Origin: Psychromonas sp. CD1
GTDB taxonomy: Bacteria > Pseudomonadota > Gammaproteobacteria > Enterobacterales > Psychromonadaceae
Length of the DNA: 64,000 bases
Direction of reading: 5' to 3'
Assembly (NCBI RefSeq): GCF_002239585.1
Contig: NZ_NDFH01000002.1
Location: 186,001 to 250,000 of the forward strand
Position 1 is the first letter of the stretch; every line of letters begins with the position of its first letter. Position numbers and translations under genes: made by a program. The notes under the pieces are model-generated. The model was not told where the DNA came from. It searched no databases and saw only the letters and a list, made by a program, of their open reading frames with translations. Below, piece by piece: positions 17,964-29,378 of this stretch.

Positions 17964-20117
17964 TTAACTTTTTTCAGTTGTACATTGTGCTGCTTGTTCA
18001 GCTTGTGTTGCTTGGATAGCGGTTAATGCAACGGTATAAACGATGTCATCCACTAAAGCACCACGTGATAAATCATTTACTGGTTTGCGCATACCTTGCA
18101 ACATTGGACCAATACTGATTAGATCTGCACTACGTTGTACTGCTTTATAAGTTGTGTTACCTGTATTTAGATCTGGGAAGATAAATACGGTGGCTTGACC
18201 CGCAACTTTAGAATTCGGCGCTTTACTTTTTGCGACATTTTCCATTACTGCAGCATCATACTGTAGAGGGCCATCGATTAAGAGATCTGGTCTACGTTGT
18301 TGTGCAATTTTCGTTGCTTCGCGTACTTTTTCAACATCAGATCCTGCACCAGAGTCGCCCGTTGAGTAACTGATCATTGCAACTTTAGGCTCAATACCAA
18401 AAGCAATCGCAGAATCTGCAGATTGGATAGCAATATCGGCAAGTTGATCAGCCGTTGGGTCTGGATTAATTGCACAATCGCCGTAAACAAAAACTTGATC
18501 GGGTAGTAACATAAAGAATACAGATGAAACTAAGCTTGCACCCGGTGCTGTTTTAATTAATTGCAGTGCTGGACGAATAGTGTTGGCGGTGGTGTGTACC
18601 GCTCCAGAGACAAGCCCTGCCACTTCATTTTCCGCTAGCATCATCGTACCTAATACAACCGTATCTTGTAATTGCTCTCTTGCAACAACAGGCGTTAGTC
18701 CTTTTGCTTTGCGTAATTCAACCATTGGTGCTACATATTTTTCTATAACATCAACCGGGTTAATGATCTCAACATCATTAGTTAATTCAATGCCTTGTTG
18801 TGAAGCAATACGTTTTATTTCAATAGGATCACCTAATAAAACCGGTGTCGCTATGCCACGTTGAGCACAGATAAGAGCCGCTTGGATAGTCCGAGGCTCA
18901 GTACCTTCAGGTAATACGATACGTTGCTTAGTTTGACGTGCAAGCTCAGTTAAATGATAACGGAATGCAGGTGGGGATAAACGACGAGATAAAGATGAAT
19001 CACTTGTTAATGTTTTTAACCAATGATTATCGATATGACTGGCAATATAGTCTTGTACTTTTTCAATGCGTTCAATATCATCAATCGGTATTTCCATATT
19101 GAAGTTTTGTAAGCGTTGTGCTGTTTTCCATGTGTTACTTTTTATCAGTAAGATTGGTAGACCTGCTTCCATTGCTTGATTACAAATTTTTAGTACGGAG
19201 TCTTCAGGCATGTAATCACCTGTCAGTAATAAACAGCCAATTTTCATACCGTTCATGACGGCCAAACATGCAGCAATGATAACATCACTACGGTCGCCAG
19301 ATGTCACTAACATAGAGCCAGCTTTAAAATGCTCTAACATATTTGGAATTGAGCGCGCACAGAAGGTCACTGAGCGTAAGCGGCGGAGATCTAAATCTCC
19401 ATGATTTAAAATTTCAGCATCTAAATATTGTACAAGATCTTGTACCCGAGGGGCGATGAGATCCGCACACCATGGAATACAGCCCAGAATAGGTAATGGG
19501 CTTTTGCTAAACATTTGTAACACTTCAAGATTTGTTTTCGCATTTACCTCTGGAATATCGAACATATCATGCAGATTTGCATCAAGAGGGGCACCGACTT
19601 TATTAATAATGCAACCTGCGATACGTTTATTATTTTTACCACCAAAAGCGTCAACTGCTATTTCCATACGCTCTTTTAATTGTTGTGATGAATCATTACT
19701 TGGATGAGTAACAAAAATCATTTCTGCATTTAATGCTTTAGCGATACTGTAATTTATTTCATTGGCAAACTGATGTTTGTCTGTGGGTACGAGACCTTCA
19801 ACAACGATAACATCTGTTCCTTGAGTGCCTTGGCTGAATCGTTCTACGATATTTTCGAGAAGATCAGATTTTCGTCCTGAAGAGAGCATTTTTGCAGCAT
19901 AGTCCATTGCAAAAGGCTCTGGTGGAGAAAGTCTAGATGCATTACGCAGTGTAGCGGTCGAACGCTCTGGGCCTGTATCGCCAGAACGAGGTTGTGCAAT
20001 AGGTTTAAAAAAGTTAACTGCAATACCTTGGCGCTCTAAGGCGCGAACCATACCTAAGCTGACAGAGGTAACACCTACGCCAGTGCCGATAGGAATGAGC
20101 ATAATAGTACGAGACAT
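17964..20117 (-). CDS. pta: Phosphate acetyltransferase (long form)
   Basis: Interconverts acetyl-CoA and acetyl phosphate; with AckA it yields ATP and acetate during overflow or fermentation. At 717 aa it is the long, three-domain form. The N-terminal P-loop-like region begins with [15 protein letters not shown], a DRTGG-like regulatory middle domain spans about 220-340, and the C-terminal catalytic PTA domain spans about 390-710 ([47 protein letters not shown]). It lies 65 bp downstream of ackA in the same direction, the usual operon, and ends at a shared terminator with the convergent methyltransferase gene. Confidence 0.97.
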   Translation of the reverse strand: MSRTIMLIPIGTGVGVTSVSLGMVRALERQGIAVNFFKPIAQPRSGDTGPERSTATLRNASRLSPPEPFAMDYAAKMLSSGRKSDLLENIVERFSQGTQGTDVIVVEGLVPTDKHQFANEINYSIAKALNAEMIFVTHPSNDSSQQLKERMEIAVDAFGGKNNKRIAGCIINKVGAPLDANLHDMFDIPEVNAKTNLEVLQMFSKSPLPILGCIPWCADLIAPRVQDLVQYLDAEILNHGDLDLRRLRSVTFCARSIPNMLEHFKAGSMLVTSGDRSDVIIAACLAVMNGMKIGCLLLTGDYMPEDSVLKICNQAMEAGLPILLIKSNTWKTAQRLQNFNMEIPIDDIERIEKVQDYIASHIDNHWLKTLTSDSSLSRRLSPPAFRYHLTELARQTKQRIVLPEGTEPRTIQAALICAQRGIATPVLLGDPIEIKRIASQQGIELTNDVEIINPVDVIEKYVAPMVELRKAKGLTPVVAREQLQDTVVLGTMMLAENEVAGLVSGAVHTTANTIRPALQLIKTAPGASLVSSVFFMLLPDQVFVYGDCAINPDPTADQLADIAIQSADSAIAFGIEPKVAMISYSTGDSGAGSDVEKVREATKIAQQRRPDLLIDGPLQYDAAVMENVAKSKAPNSKVAGQATVFIFPDLNTGNTTYKAVQRSADLISIGPMLQGMRKPVNDLSRGALVDDIVYTVALTAIQATQAEQAAQCTTEKS

Positions 20118-20182
20118 AATAATTCCTTAAAATTAAGATCTGGATAATAAATGGAGTTGTTTTACTCCATTTAAAAAAATAA

Positions 20183-21400
20183 TCAAGCTCCAATAAGCGC
20201 TGATTTAGCAACAAGTGCAACGGCATCTTGTGCAATAACCCATTCTTCATTGGTTGGGATAACCATTACAACAGGGCTATTTTTAGCGCTGATAATACCT
20301 GATTTACCCAGTATTGTTGTTGCATTCTTTTCTGTATCGAGGTGATAAGAGAAGATAGAAAGAAGTTCTAATATTTTTTGGCGAACCAATGCCGAGTTTT
20401 CACCGATACCCCCAGTAAAGATAAGTGCATCAATACGACCTAATGGCACGGCGTAAGAGGCGATATATTTTGCTAAACGGTAGCAGAACATATCGAGAGC
20501 AAGAGTTGCTCTAGGGTTGTTTTTTAAATGTTCTTCTGTGATGGTTCTAAAATCGCTAGAAATACCAGAGATACCTAAGAGGCCACTTTGTTTTTGCAAA
20601 ATATCCATGACTTGTTCTAGGGTGTAGCCTTCATGTGCAATTAAATGCTCGATAATACTTGGGTCTAGATCGCCACAGCGTGTGCCCATAACAAGGCCCG
20701 CAAGAGGAGTCATCCCCATACTTGTATCAACACATTGTCCATTTTTAATGGCGGTGACAGATGCACCATTGCCAAGGTGTGCAGATATAATATTTACTTC
20801 TGAAATTGGCTTATGCAGAGCTTTTGCTGCTTCTTGAGTGATAAATAAGTGGCTCGTGCCATGCATACCGTAACGACGAATTCCTTTTTCTTTGTAGAGT
20901 TCGTAAGGTAAGGCATACATAAACGCTTTGGCTGGCATACTTTGATGAAATGCAGTATCAAAAACGGCAACTTGAGAAAGTTCAGGGAAAGCAACTTGCG
21001 CAGCTCGAATGCCAAGAATATGAGCTGGGTTATGTAAAGGGGCAAGTGAAATACATTTTTCAATACTATTGATAACATCTTCATCGATAAGTACTGAGTG
21101 GGTAAATTTTTCACCCCCATGTACAACCCGGTGACCGATAGCAACAAATTTACTCGCTAAGCCCGTTTCTTTTTTAATAATATGGTCAACAATATAAGCA
21201 ATTGCTTCAGAATGAGCGCTCATTGGAGGAAGGGAAGTTGATTCTTTTTTTCCGTTAATCGTCCATTTTAGGCGTGCATCGGTTAAGTTAAAACATTCGG
21301 CAAGGCCACTGATAAGGTTTTCACCATTTTCTGCATTGACGACTGCAAATTTAAGAGAAGAGCTACCACAGTTGAGAACAAGAACGAGTTTACTGCTCAT
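20183..21400 (-). CDS. ackA: Acetate kinase
   Basis: Transfers phosphate from acetyl phosphate to ADP, giving ATP and acetate. The start is set at the ATG at 21400, giving [20 protein letters not shown], the canonical N-terminus with the first phosphate-binding motif; an in-frame TTG at 21412 lies upstream of it. ASKHA-fold motifs are present: [23 protein letters not shown], the [11 protein letters not shown] adenosine/phosphate loop and FTGGIGENS. The length, 405 aa, is normal. It is the first gene of ackA-pta. The upstream gap of 128 bp to rlmA, also minus strand, should contain its promoter. Confidence 0.97.
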   Translation of the reverse strand: MSSKLVLVLNCGSSSLKFAVVNAENGENLISGLAECFNLTDARLKWTINGKKESTSLPPMSAHSEAIAYIVDHIIKKETGLASKFVAIGHRVVHGGEKFTHSVLIDEDVINSIEKCISLAPLHNPAHILGIRAAQVAFPELSQVAVFDTAFHQSMPAKAFMYALPYELYKEKGIRRYGMHGTSHLFITQEAAKALHKPISEVNIISAHLGNGASVTAIKNGQCVDTSMGMTPLAGLVMGTRCGDLDPSIIEHLIAHEGYTLEQVMDILQKQSGLLGISGISSDFRTITEEHLKNNPRATLALDMFCYRLAKYIASYAVPLGRIDALIFTGGIGENSALVRQKILELLSIFSYHLDTEKNATTILGKSGIISAKNSPVVMVIPTNEEWVIAQDAVALVAKSALIGA

Positions 21401-21528
21401 AAAAAATTCCAATAAGTAATTAAATAGGGTAAAATCAGTACATTAAAGCGTGTTAATGTGCTGTCAAAGAGCCTACCAAGTTATCCTAAATTATAATACA
21501 TAAAAGATAGATGCATCGTATTTATCTT

Positions 21529-22362
21529 TTATGTTAACGAAGGTGCGGATTTTTGGTATATCTCAATATTGAAATCACATTCAATTTTCCATTTGCGTGC
21601 ATTTAATAGATCTTGCATCTTTTGTGGATTAAATTTCCATGCAAAAGGGGTCATTTGAATCAAGTCATGCAAAATTTGAGCGTTATCTATGCTCAATATA
21701 TAATTAACATTCACGCTGTCTACTTTATGAAAGCCTAAAGGCGCATTGTGACTACTAATATGTTCATTAACATGTGTATAAATTTTTTCTCGAAGTTGAA
21801 AAAGATGACGTGGTGCAGGTGTAACGGTAAAAAGGTAAGCGCCAGGTTTTATTAAACGTTGTAATTCGCTTTCTAGAGAGGGCGCATAAATTCGAATGAT
21901 CGCATCGAGAGAGCTGTCTACAAGTGGAACTGCATAGGCACTCGCGACACAAAAACTTATTGTCTTATAGCGTTTAGCTGCATAACGTATCGCAACTTTA
22001 GATATATCTAAGGCGCTGACATGTGCTTCTGGGCTTAGGCTGTTTGCGAGTAAGTTCGTATAATAACCTTCACCACAGCCAAGATCTAAAATATGAGGTG
22101 CACTCTTGCCGAGTAATTTTTTTGTTACTAATTCACAAAGTTTATCCGCCATCGGGCGGTAACCCTCGCTGTTTAAAAATGCGCGTCGTGCTTGCATCAT
22201 TTTTTTGTTATCACCAGGGTTTTTTGAGCTTTTAGCCTGTACGGGTAAAAGATTTAAGTAACCTTCTTTGGCAATATCAAAATGATGATTGTTCTGACAA
22301 ATTTTAGTATTGTTTTTGGTTAAGAACGAGGTGTGACAAAGCGGACAAATAAATGCGTGCAT
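21529..22362 (-). CDS. rlmA: 23S rRNA (guanine-745-N1)-methyltransferase
   Basis: Methylates N1 of G745 in helix 35 of 23S rRNA using SAM. The N-terminal zinc-binding motif is visible (CPLCHTSF, then C and H in KICQNNHHFD). It is followed by the RlmA signature region NLLPVQAKSSKNPGDNKKMM, which resembles the E. coli enzyme closely, and the SAM motif ILDLGCGEGYY near residue 95. At 277 aa it has normal length. It stands between ackA and pflA, all on the minus strand, without obvious functional linkage. Confidence 0.92.
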   Translation of the reverse strand: MHAFICPLCHTSFLTKNNTKICQNNHHFDIAKEGYLNLLPVQAKSSKNPGDNKKMMQARRAFLNSEGYRPMADKLCELVTKKLLGKSAPHILDLGCGEGYYTNLLANSLSPEAHVSALDISKVAIRYAAKRYKTISFCVASAYAVPLVDSSLDAIIRIYAPSLESELQRLIKPGAYLFTVTPAPRHLFQLREKIYTHVNEHISSHNAPLGFHKVDSVNVNYILSIDNAQILHDLIQMTPFAWKFNPQKMQDLLNARKWKIECDFNIEIYQKSAPSLT

Positions 22363-22442
22363 AATAAATCTTATCAGGTATTAATCTAGATGAGGGGGAA
22401 TAGGGGAGTAACCCCCAGCGATAAAAAATAATGCGATAACGC

Positions 22443-23183
22443 TTAATAAATAACATTATCATTATAGGTTAATAAAATGTTTTTTATGTTTTCCATGATA
22501 TCTTTTGACGGTGGATTAACACCTTCTAATGGATAAGATTCACCCATTGCTATCCACTTGTGTCGACCTAAATCATGATAAGGTAATAATTCTATTTTTT
22601 CGATGTTTTTCATAGGTGCAATAAATCGGCCTAAAGCATGGGCATCTTCAATCGCATCCGTATAACCTGGGACGATGACATATCGCAAATAAACGGGTTG
22701 ATTTATTTCTGCTAAGTATTTTGCAAATTGTAGCGTATATTTGTTGCTCACATGAGTTAAGTCAATGTGTTTTTGGTCATCAATTTGCTTTATATCGAGT
22801 AAGACAAGATCGCTTAATTTGAGTACTTCTTTAGTCAAATCATCAATGCGTCTTACAAAACCATTAGTATCAAGGCAAGTGTGAATGCCCTCTAAATGGC
22901 AGGCCTCAAACATTGCTTTAACAAATTCAGGTTGAAGCATTGCTTCTCCGCCAGAGATAGTGATACCTCCACCAGAAGCTTGCATATAACTGCGGTATTG
23001 TACGATCTCTGCTATCAATTCATCGACACTCATTTCTTTGCCACCATTAAGCGCCCACGTATCGCGATTATGACAATATTTACAGCGCATTAAGCAACCC
23101 TGTAAAAAGATAATAAAGCGAATACCAGGGCCGTCAACGGCTCCACAAGTTTCAATTGAATGAACAAGTCCCATTACTGACAT
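22443..23183 (-). CDS. pflA: Pyruvate formate-lyase activating enzyme
   Basis: Radical SAM enzyme that installs the glycyl radical on PflB under anoxic conditions. The [4Fe-4S] cluster motif CxxxCxxC appears as [12 protein letters not shown] at about residue 30-37, followed by the SAM-contact segment [18 protein letters not shown]. The N-terminal [17 protein letters not shown] is typical for PflA. Length (246 aa) matches E. coli. It lies 264 bp downstream of pflB, separated by a terminator-like hairpin, the arrangement that gives much lower pflA than pflB expression in other bacteria. Confidence 0.96.
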   Translation of the reverse strand: MSVMGLVHSIETCGAVDGPGIRFIIFLQGCLMRCKYCHNRDTWALNGGKEMSVDELIAEIVQYRSYMQASGGGITISGGEAMLQPEFVKAMFEACHLEGIHTCLDTNGFVRRIDDLTKEVLKLSDLVLLDIKQIDDQKHIDLTHVSNKYTLQFAKYLAEINQPVYLRYVIVPGYTDAIEDAHALGRFIAPMKNIEKIELLPYHDLGRHKWIAMGESYPLEGVNPPSKDIMENIKNILLTYNDNVIY

Positions 23184-23369
23184 GTTAGTCCTCTAAAATA
23201 ATGAGTGTAACACTCAATTTAATGATAATGAGTATTATGACTTAAATTTGCATTTATCACTCGTGGTAGGTGATTTACCTAGCGAGTATATGCGCTATCC
23301 TTTAAATAAATACTATGTGTATTACGAAATAAATATCACGTTAATTTAAAGGTGTTGTTACATAAAAAG

Positions 23370-23403
23370 AAAGGTTTCATCTGCAAAGATGAAACCTTTT
23401 TTA
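23370..23403. terminator. Hairpin between pflB and pflA
   Basis: A 12-bp stem (AAAGGTTTCATC / GATGAAACCTTT) with a 6-nt loop and T-runs on both strands. For the minus-strand pfl genes it would end most pflB transcripts before pflA. Confidence 0.8.
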
Positions 23404-23447
23404 GTATATCAGGCTATGTTACCACTTAACCTGATTATCTGTACTAT

Positions 23448-25733
23448 TTACATATTTGATGTAAAAGTACGGGTAATAACATCGTTTTGTTGCTCTTTAG
23501 TTAAAGAGTTAAAACGTACCGCATAGCCTGATACACGAATAGTAAGTTGTGGATACTTTTCAGGGTGATCCATAGCATCTAATAATGTTTCACGGTTCAT
23601 TACATTAACATTTAAGTGTTGACCACCTTCAATGTCAGGTGTGTGTTTAAAGTAACCATCCATTAGACCCGCAAGATTTGAACGTTGAGAATCTTCTGTT
23701 TTACCCAGTGCGTTTGGTACGATAGAGAAAGTATATGAAATACCATCTTGTGCGTAAGCAAATGGGAGTTTAGAAACAGATGTTAAAGATGCGACTGCGC
23801 CTTTTTCATCACGTCCATGCATTGGGTTTGCACCAGGAGCAAAAGGAGCACCTGCTGCGCGACCATCAGGTGTATTACCTGTTTTCTTGCCGTATACCAC
23901 ATTAGATGTGATAGTTAGGATAGATTGTGTAGGACGTGCATTGCGGTACATTTTGTGTGATTGAAGTTTTTTCATGAACAATTCAACAAGTTCACAAGCC
24001 ATATCATCAACACGTGCATCATTATTACCGAATTTAGGATATTCACCAGTAATATCAAAATCAATAGCAATACCATTTTCATCACGAATTGGTTTAACTG
24101 TTGCGTATTTGATAGCTGAAAGTGAATCTGCAGCAATAGATAAGCCCGCGATACCACATGCCATTGTACGTTCAACATCTCTGTCATGTAGTGCCATCAA
24201 TGCTGATTCGTAGCTATATTTGTCATGCATGTAGTGAATACAGTTCAGAGCTGTTACATAAGTATCAGCAAGCCAATCCATAAGTAAATCTAAGTTTTTG
24301 TATACTTCATCATAATCTAAAACTTCAGATGTAATGGCAGGTATTGTTGTAGGACCTATTTGTGTTTTTGTTTTTTCATCTACGCCACCGTTAATTGCGT
24401 ATAAAAGTGTTTTTGCTAAGTTGGCACGTGCACCAAAGAATTGCATTTGTTTACCAACAATCATTGGTGAAACACAACACGCAATTGCATAATCATCGTT
24501 ATCGAAGTCATTACGCATTAGATCATCATTTTCATACTGGATAGAAGAAGTATCGATAGATACTTTTGCACAGTATTTTTTGAAGTTAATCGGTAATTCT
24601 TCAGCCCATAATATAGTGATATTTGGCTCTGGAGATGGACCCATTGTGTATTGAGTATGTAAGAAACGGAAACTGTTTTTAGTAACTAATGTACGTCCAT
24701 CAACACCCATACCACCAACAGATTCAGTTGCCCAAATAGGGTCTCCTGAGAATAGGTCATCATATTCAGGTGTACGTAAGAAACGAACCATACGTAGTTT
24801 CATTACTAGGTGATCGATAAGCTCTTGAGCTTCTTCTTCTGTGATTTTTCCTTCTTTAATATCTTTTTCAATGTAGATATCAATGAAAGTAGAAGTACGA
24901 CCAAATGACATTGCAGCGCCATTTTGAGATTTTATGGCAGCAAGGTAACCAAAGTAAGTCCATTGAATGGCTTCTTTAGCTGATGTCGCTGGGCCTGAAA
25001 TATCAAAACCGTATTTAGCAGCCATTTCTTTCATTTGGCCTAAAGCGCGGTATTGCTCAAAAATTTCTTCGCGTAGTTTAATGGTATCTTCTAAAGTGTC
25101 ACCTTTAACTAGTTCTGCTTCTAAACTTTTATGTTGTTTAGATTTGTCAACCATTAGGTAGTCAATTCCGTATAATGCAATACGACGGTAATCACCAATA
25201 ATACGTCCACGGCCATATGCATCAGGTAAACCAGTTAAAATACCTGATTTACGACATTTTAGGATGTCACCTGTGTATACATCGAAAACACCTTGGTTAT
25301 GTGTTTTGCGGAATTCAGAGTAAGTTTTGCGAATGTTTGCATCAAGTTCTTTACCGTAAACTTTACAAGAACCATCGATCATGCGGATACCACCATTGGG
25401 GATCAGCGCACGTTTAAGAGGTGCTTCAGTTTGTAAACCAACAATTACTTCTAAATCTTTATTAATATAACCAGCATCATGAGCTGTAATTGTTGAAACT
25501 ACATCAGTATCAAAATCAACAGGAGCATGTGTGCTATTTTCTTGTTTAATGCCGACCATGACTTTTTCCCAAAGCACATCAGTTGCTTTAGTTGCGCCGG
25601 CCAAAAAGCTTTCGTCACCATCAAAAGGTGTGTAGTTTTTTTGAATAAAATCACGAACATTTACGTCGGTTTTCCATTCGTCACCAGCAAAGCCATTCCA
25701 TGCTGATATAAAGTCTTCATTTAATTTAATCAT
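23448..25733 (-). CDS. pflB: Formate acetyltransferase (pyruvate formate-lyase)
   Basis: Cleaves pyruvate with CoA into acetyl-CoA and formate by a radical mechanism; the central enzyme of anaerobic glucose fermentation. The 761 aa protein has the adjacent catalytic cysteines in IACCVSPM (about residue 419) and the glycyl-radical loop VSGYAVRF (Gly about 735) near the C-terminus. The N-terminus ([20 protein letters not shown]) is standard. There is no focA formate channel gene upstream, where enterics have one. A near-consensus FNR site lies 424 nt upstream of the start codon. Products feed Pta-AckA and AdhE encoded nearby. Confidence 0.97.
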   Translation of the reverse strand: MIKLNEDFISAWNGFAGDEWKTDVNVRDFIQKNYTPFDGDESFLAGATKATDVLWEKVMVGIKQENSTHAPVDFDTDVVSTITAHDAGYINKDLEVIVGLQTEAPLKRALIPNGGIRMIDGSCKVYGKELDANIRKTYSEFRKTHNQGVFDVYTGDILKCRKSGILTGLPDAYGRGRIIGDYRRIALYGIDYLMVDKSKQHKSLEAELVKGDTLEDTIKLREEIFEQYRALGQMKEMAAKYGFDISGPATSAKEAIQWTYFGYLAAIKSQNGAAMSFGRTSTFIDIYIEKDIKEGKITEEEAQELIDHLVMKLRMVRFLRTPEYDDLFSGDPIWATESVGGMGVDGRTLVTKNSFRFLHTQYTMGPSPEPNITILWAEELPINFKKYCAKVSIDTSSIQYENDDLMRNDFDNDDYAIACCVSPMIVGKQMQFFGARANLAKTLLYAINGGVDEKTKTQIGPTTIPAITSEVLDYDEVYKNLDLLMDWLADTYVTALNCIHYMHDKYSYESALMALHDRDVERTMACGIAGLSIAADSLSAIKYATVKPIRDENGIAIDFDITGEYPKFGNNDARVDDMACELVELFMKKLQSHKMYRNARPTQSILTITSNVVYGKKTGNTPDGRAAGAPFAPGANPMHGRDEKGAVASLTSVSKLPFAYAQDGISYTFSIVPNALGKTEDSQRSNLAGLMDGYFKHTPDIEGGQHLNVNVMNRETLLDAMDHPEKYPQLTIRVSGYAVRFNSLTKEQQNDVITRTFTSNM

Positions 25734-26434
25734 AAAGATTAACCTTTAATTGTTAGAGTATTAAAAAAACTGGTTAATTGGTTTTAAGGTAAGCATCTAA
25801 ACTTGCCTCTCTCACCAATTATTGTATTCATCTTGATATTTTAAGAATGAATAATAGGTAATAAATTTGCATCGTTTAAAATTTCATGGCCATTGTAGAA
25901 GGCAAATAAAATTATTCTAATTAATGTATTAAAACGGGATAGTCCCGAGTAAAAATATTTTAACATACTGTTCAAAATACTTAATGAACTCGTCTTAAAA
26001 AAGGCAGAGAAATAACATCTTTATTGACGTGGTATTGAACGTATGTATCAAGGCTAAGATGCGGAGATACACTAGCTGCTTAGGCTCACTTCATGTCAGC
26101 TGTTATCTTATATATTTAGAACAAAATAAGTCTAACAAATGGTATCTAGTGCAAACTTGATATAGGTCAAATTTTCAATAGAGGCTGTAATTTTATTACA
26201 GTTTATTGCGTTTTTTAGATAATTTGCTTATTTTGCGCGCAAAAATGCTGTTTTTAGTCTTAATATCGGTTATTTATTTTCTAAAATGTCGTTTACAAGT
26301 AATTTTGTTTGTTTTATAACAAGAATACTGTGAAGTCACGCAGTATACTTTATTTTTTAATACTTAGATAAAATAATGCACTTCAATTTATATTTATTAT
26401 GTCTGTGTGTTATCGCTAAGTATTTTTTATACTT
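25734..26434. other. 700-bp regulatory region upstream of pflB
   Basis: No gene recognised; in particular no trace of focA. It includes a CGGGA-TAG-TCCCG mini-hairpin near 25939, an FNR-type box at 26157-26170 and a TGTAAT-TTT-ATTACA palindrome near 26188. The length suggests multiple promoters for pflB, as known for enteric pfl operons. Confidence 0.55.
26157..26170. promoter_or_regulatory. FNR-type box upstream of pflB
   Basis: The sequence TTGAT-ATAG-GTCAA matches 9 of 10 defined positions of the FNR consensus TTGAT-N4-ATCAA. Placed 424 nt before pflB, it fits oxygen-controlled activation of that gene. The assignment is by pattern only. Confidence 0.55.
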
Positions 26435-26953
26435 TTAAATATACGTTTGTATTTCGTTTAAAATCTGTAAACACCATGTTTCAATGCGCTCATCGGTGCG
26501 TTCATATTGAGAGTCTTCATCGATAGCAAGTCCTAAAAAATGCTGTTTATCGACACTGAGGGCTTTTGATGCGTTAAAATCATAACCGGTGATAGGCCAT
26601 TGGCCGATAAAAGTAGGAGATTGAGCACACAATTCGTCATGAAGCATGCCGACTGCATCAATAAACCATTCTCCATATCCTAGTTGATCTCCTAGACCAA
26701 AAATGGCCACGATTTTATTGTGCATCGGTAAGCTTGAGACGGCATGCCATAATGATCCCCAGTCTTCTTGTAACTCGCCATAGTCCCAAGTGGAAATGCC
26801 AAAAATAACAATATCATAGTCTTTTATATGGCTCAATCCTGTCTCTTTTATGTTATAAATATCAACAATATCATTGCCAATGCAGGCTTGAATTTTTTCT
26901 GCCACAATTTCGGTGTAGCAGGTACTTGATGCATAAAATAAGCCGATTTTCAT
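26435..26953 (-). CDS. fldB: Flavodoxin FldB
   Basis: A small FMN-binding electron carrier. The phosphate-binding loop reads FYASSTCYTE, and the flavin-contacting segments STWDYGELQEDW and GLGDQLGYGEWF are typical of long-chain flavodoxins; overall wording resembles E. coli FldB more than FldA. Two in-frame ATGs occur at 26959 and 26953; AAGG lies 8 nt before the second but only 2-3 nt before the first, so the second (172 aa) is preferred. It is divergent from xerD, the same pairing as in E. coli. A possible role is donating electrons to radical enzymes such as PflA, by analogy. Confidence 0.88.
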   Translation of the reverse strand: MKIGLFYASSTCYTEIVAEKIQACIGNDIVDIYNIKETGLSHIKDYDIVIFGISTWDYGELQEDWGSLWHAVSSLPMHNKIVAIFGLGDQLGYGEWFIDAVGMLHDELCAQSPTFIGQWPITGYDFNASKALSVDKQHFLGLAIDEDSQYERTDERIETWCLQILNEIQTYI

Positions 26954-26989
26954 TTTCATTACCTTTATATAAAAGAGAGCGATAGTTTA

Positions 26990-27886
26990 ATGCAAGCGTT
27001 AACAATTGACCAATTTTTAGATACATTATGGCTGGAGCGTGGTTTATCAAAAAACACTCTTGCTTCTTATCGTTTTGATTTATGTTTAGTCGAAGATTTT
27101 TTAAAAACAAAAAGTAAAAAATTACTCGAAGCAAGTTATATGGATCTATCGGATTATTTTAGTTTTCGGTTACATTGTGATGTGCAATATAAAAACAGCT
27201 CAACGGCGCGTTTGATGAGCGCTTTACGTCGTTATTATCAATTTGTATGCCGTGAAAAATTACGTGACGACGATCCAAGTGCTAAATTACAAAGTCCCAA
27301 AACAATCAAGCCTTTGCCTAAATCATTGTCAGAATCTGAAGTAGATGCTCTGTTATCGGCTCCGGAGATAACAGACGATGTGCAATTTAGAGATAAAGCT
27401 ATGTTGGAATTATTGTATGCAACGGGATTACGTGTTTCTGAGTTGGTGGGGTTGCAAATGCAAGAGGTTAATTTACAGCAAGGTGTAGTGCGTGTGACCG
27501 GAAAAGGCGAAAAAACACGGTTGGTGCCTCTTGGAGAAGAAGCTAATTATTGGTTAGATCGCTATATTATCGAAGTGCGGCCAGAGTTACTCAAAGGGCG
27601 AAGTAGTGATATTCTTTTTCCTAGTCGTCGAGGCACACAAATGGTTCGGCAAACTTTTTGGCATCGGATTAAGTTTTATGCTCTGCGTTGTAACATTGAT
27701 AAAACACTGATATCACCACATGTATTGCGCCATGCTTTTGCAACGCATCTTTTAAATTATGGTGCAGATTTACGTGTTGTACAAATGTTACTTGGGCATA
27801 GTGATCTTTCAAGTACACAGATATATACGCATATTGCTCAAGATCGATTAAAACAATTACATAAAACGCATCATCCACGCTCATAA
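26990..27886 (+). CDS. xerD: Tyrosine recombinase XerD
   Basis: With XerC, resolves chromosome dimers at dif under FtsK control. The 298 aa protein has an N-terminal SAM-like core-binding domain (about 1-90; LDTLWLERGLSKNTLASYR) and a C-terminal catalytic domain. Active-site residues are recognisable: Arg in YATGLRVSELVGL, Lys in TGKGEKTRLVPL, HxxR in SPHVLRHAFATHLL, His in LLGHSDLSSTQ and the nucleophile Tyr in IYTHIAQDRL. The fldB neighbour supports XerD rather than XerC. The dsbC and recJ genes that follow xerD in E. coli are absent here; a hairpin comes directly after. Confidence 0.95.
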   Translation: MQALTIDQFLDTLWLERGLSKNTLASYRFDLCLVEDFLKTKSKKLLEASYMDLSDYFSFRLHCDVQYKNSSTARLMSALRRYYQFVCREKLRDDDPSAKLQSPKTIKPLPKSLSESEVDALLSAPEITDDVQFRDKAMLELLYATGLRVSELVGLQMQEVNLQQGVVRVTGKGEKTRLVPLGEEANYWLDRYIIEVRPELLKGRSSDILFPSRRGTQMVRQTFWHRIKFYALRCNIDKTLISPHVLRHAFATHLLNYGADLRVVQMLLGHSDLSSTQIYTHIAQDRLKQLHKTHHPRS

Positions 27887-27932
27887 AGATTTAATCAGTA
27901 AGGTTAATTCTATATTCCTATATGCAATCCCA

Positions 27933-27974
27933 TTGCTTTAATATAGAAATATTAATATTTTCATATTAAAGCAA
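27933..27974. terminator. Hairpin between convergent xerD and priC-like gene
   Basis: A 12-bp perfect inverted repeat, TTGCTTTAATAT / ATATTAAAGCAA, with an 18-nt loop that is itself palindromic (AAATATTAATATTT). It lacks a clear U-tract, so termination is likely but not certain. Confidence 0.45.
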
Positions 27975-27979
27975 CGAAT

Positions 27980-28297
27980 TTAATTTTCTAGTTGTACTTT
28001 AAAAGAATCTAACGTTTTAAATAAAAGTTCTATTTTTACAATAATATTAGGTAACAATGTTTGAAATTGTGTGTCATCTTCGATTTGTATTGCTTGTAAA
28101 TCCGCTACCAGTTCTTCGACATAAGGAAGAAAAGTGGAGGCTTGATTTTTAAACGCACTCTGTTGTTTAAAAATGTGTGTGAAACTATTTTTTTTATCGC
28201 CATGTAAATGTGCAAGTTGTTTATCCGCTTCGACAGCTAGATGATAAATTTTCTTCACATTTTCTTGTAGTAGTTTTAATACATTTTCTTTGCTCAT
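27980..28297 (-). CDS. Small helical protein, possibly PriC-like
   Basis: 105 aa, entirely helical in appearance, preceded by AAGGCG 5 nt before the ATG, which supports translation. A stretch FTHIFKQQSAFKNQASTFLPYVEELVADLQ resembles in spacing the F-x-x-x-LF ... LxPYVEExxxxL region of primosomal replication protein PriC, but the protein is shorter than enteric PriC and similarity is faint. If correct, it would help reload DnaB at stalled forks. Otherwise it is a hypothetical protein. It converges with xerD and follows epmB with 35 bp between. Confidence 0.4.
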   Translation of the reverse strand: MSKENVLKLLQENVKKIYHLAVEADKQLAHLHGDKKNSFTHIFKQQSAFKNQASTFLPYVEELVADLQAIQIEDDTQFQTLLPNIIVKIELLFKTLDSFKVQLEN

Positions 28298-28332
28298 TTA
28301 ATCGCCTTGATATTGAGTTTGATTTACTCTGA

Positions 28333-29349
28333 TTATAGCGGATTTATTAGTGTTTTACTTTTTTCTCCTGCAATTTCTCGACTTAATCTCGGCACTAGAT
28401 ATCCCGGTAATTCGCCACTTATCTCTAAGATAAGCTGTTTTGCTTTATTTTCAGACACATCAAAATGGTGTGCGCCCTGTACTTTATCTAATAGGAAAAT
28501 ATAGTACGGGAGCACATGAGCATCAAAAAGCGCTTCACTCAGAGCAACTAATGTCGCACAGTTATCATTAATTCCACGGAGTAATACACTTTGATTCAAA
28601 AGTTGAATACCTGCTTTGTGTAGTTTTTTTAGGGCGGTCTTTAAATGAAGGTCAATTTCATTCGGATGGTTAATATGTAGAACGACAATGACTTGTAATC
28701 GTGTGTTTTGTAATATTTTACAAAGTGTGTCGGTTATTCTTTGCGGAATAACAACTGGTAATCTGGTATGAATGCGTAAGCGTTTTAACTGCTTTAAATT
28801 TTCTAATTCACTTATAATATAATGTAAAAAATCATCGTTACTCATGAGGGGATCTCCTCCGCTTAAAATAACTTCATTAACATCTGGGTGTGCTTTGATA
28901 TAGAGAAGTATCTCTGCAAATTGCTTTTTATTTAAGTTATTTTCATTGTAAGGAAAGTGGCGTCGGAAACAATAACGACAATTAACGGCGCAGCCTGACT
29001 TTAAAACAAGTAGAATGCGACTTTTATACTTATGCAATACACCCTGTATGCTATTGTCGTGTTCTTGTAGTGGATCGAGACTATAGCCTAAGACTTGTTT
29101 ATCTTCTTCTGTAATCGGCAAGATTTGTTTTAAAAGTGGATCGTTAATATCTCCTTTTTTCATTTTTGCAATAAACGGTAAAGGCACTAATAACGGGAAG
29201 TTTTTACGAGCCGACGCACTTAAAGGGAACATATCGGGTGTTAAATCTAATAATTTTAATAGTTGTAGTGGATTTTTGATGGCATTGGCCAGTTCTTTTT
29301 GCCAAGTGGGTGCGGTATAGGTATTATTCACGTTAATTACTTTCATCAT
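28333..29349 (-). CDS. epmB: EF-P (R)-beta-lysine-generating aminomutase EpmB
   Basis: Radical SAM, PLP-dependent lysine 2,3-aminomutase that makes (R)-beta-lysine for attachment to EF-P. The cluster motif is [15 protein letters not shown] near residue 115, followed by [11 protein letters not shown]; the PLP lysine is expected in the C-terminal region containing [11 protein letters not shown]. 338 aa is typical. Its start is only 29 bp from that of divergent efp. EpmA, which uses the product, lies 4 kb away, so all three components of the pathway are in this window. Confidence 0.95.
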   Translation of the reverse strand: MMKVINVNNTYTAPTWQKELANAIKNPLQLLKLLDLTPDMFPLSASARKNFPLLVPLPFIAKMKKGDINDPLLKQILPITEEDKQVLGYSLDPLQEHDNSIQGVLHKYKSRILLVLKSGCAVNCRYCFRRHFPYNENNLNKKQFAEILLYIKAHPDVNEVILSGGDPLMSNDDFLHYIISELENLKQLKRLRIHTRLPVVIPQRITDTLCKILQNTRLQVIVVLHINHPNEIDLHLKTALKKLHKAGIQLLNQSVLLRGINDNCATLVALSEALFDAHVLPYYIFLLDKVQGAHHFDVSENKAKQLILEISGELPGYLVPRLSREIAGEKSKTLINPL

Positions 29350-29378
29350 TTTTAAAATTAATTTATAAAGAGGTTATT

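Noticed and set aside
23200-23216. GAGTGTAACACTC palindrome upstream of pflA as an operator
   Set aside because: Too short, and no known consensus fits; left as unexplained.
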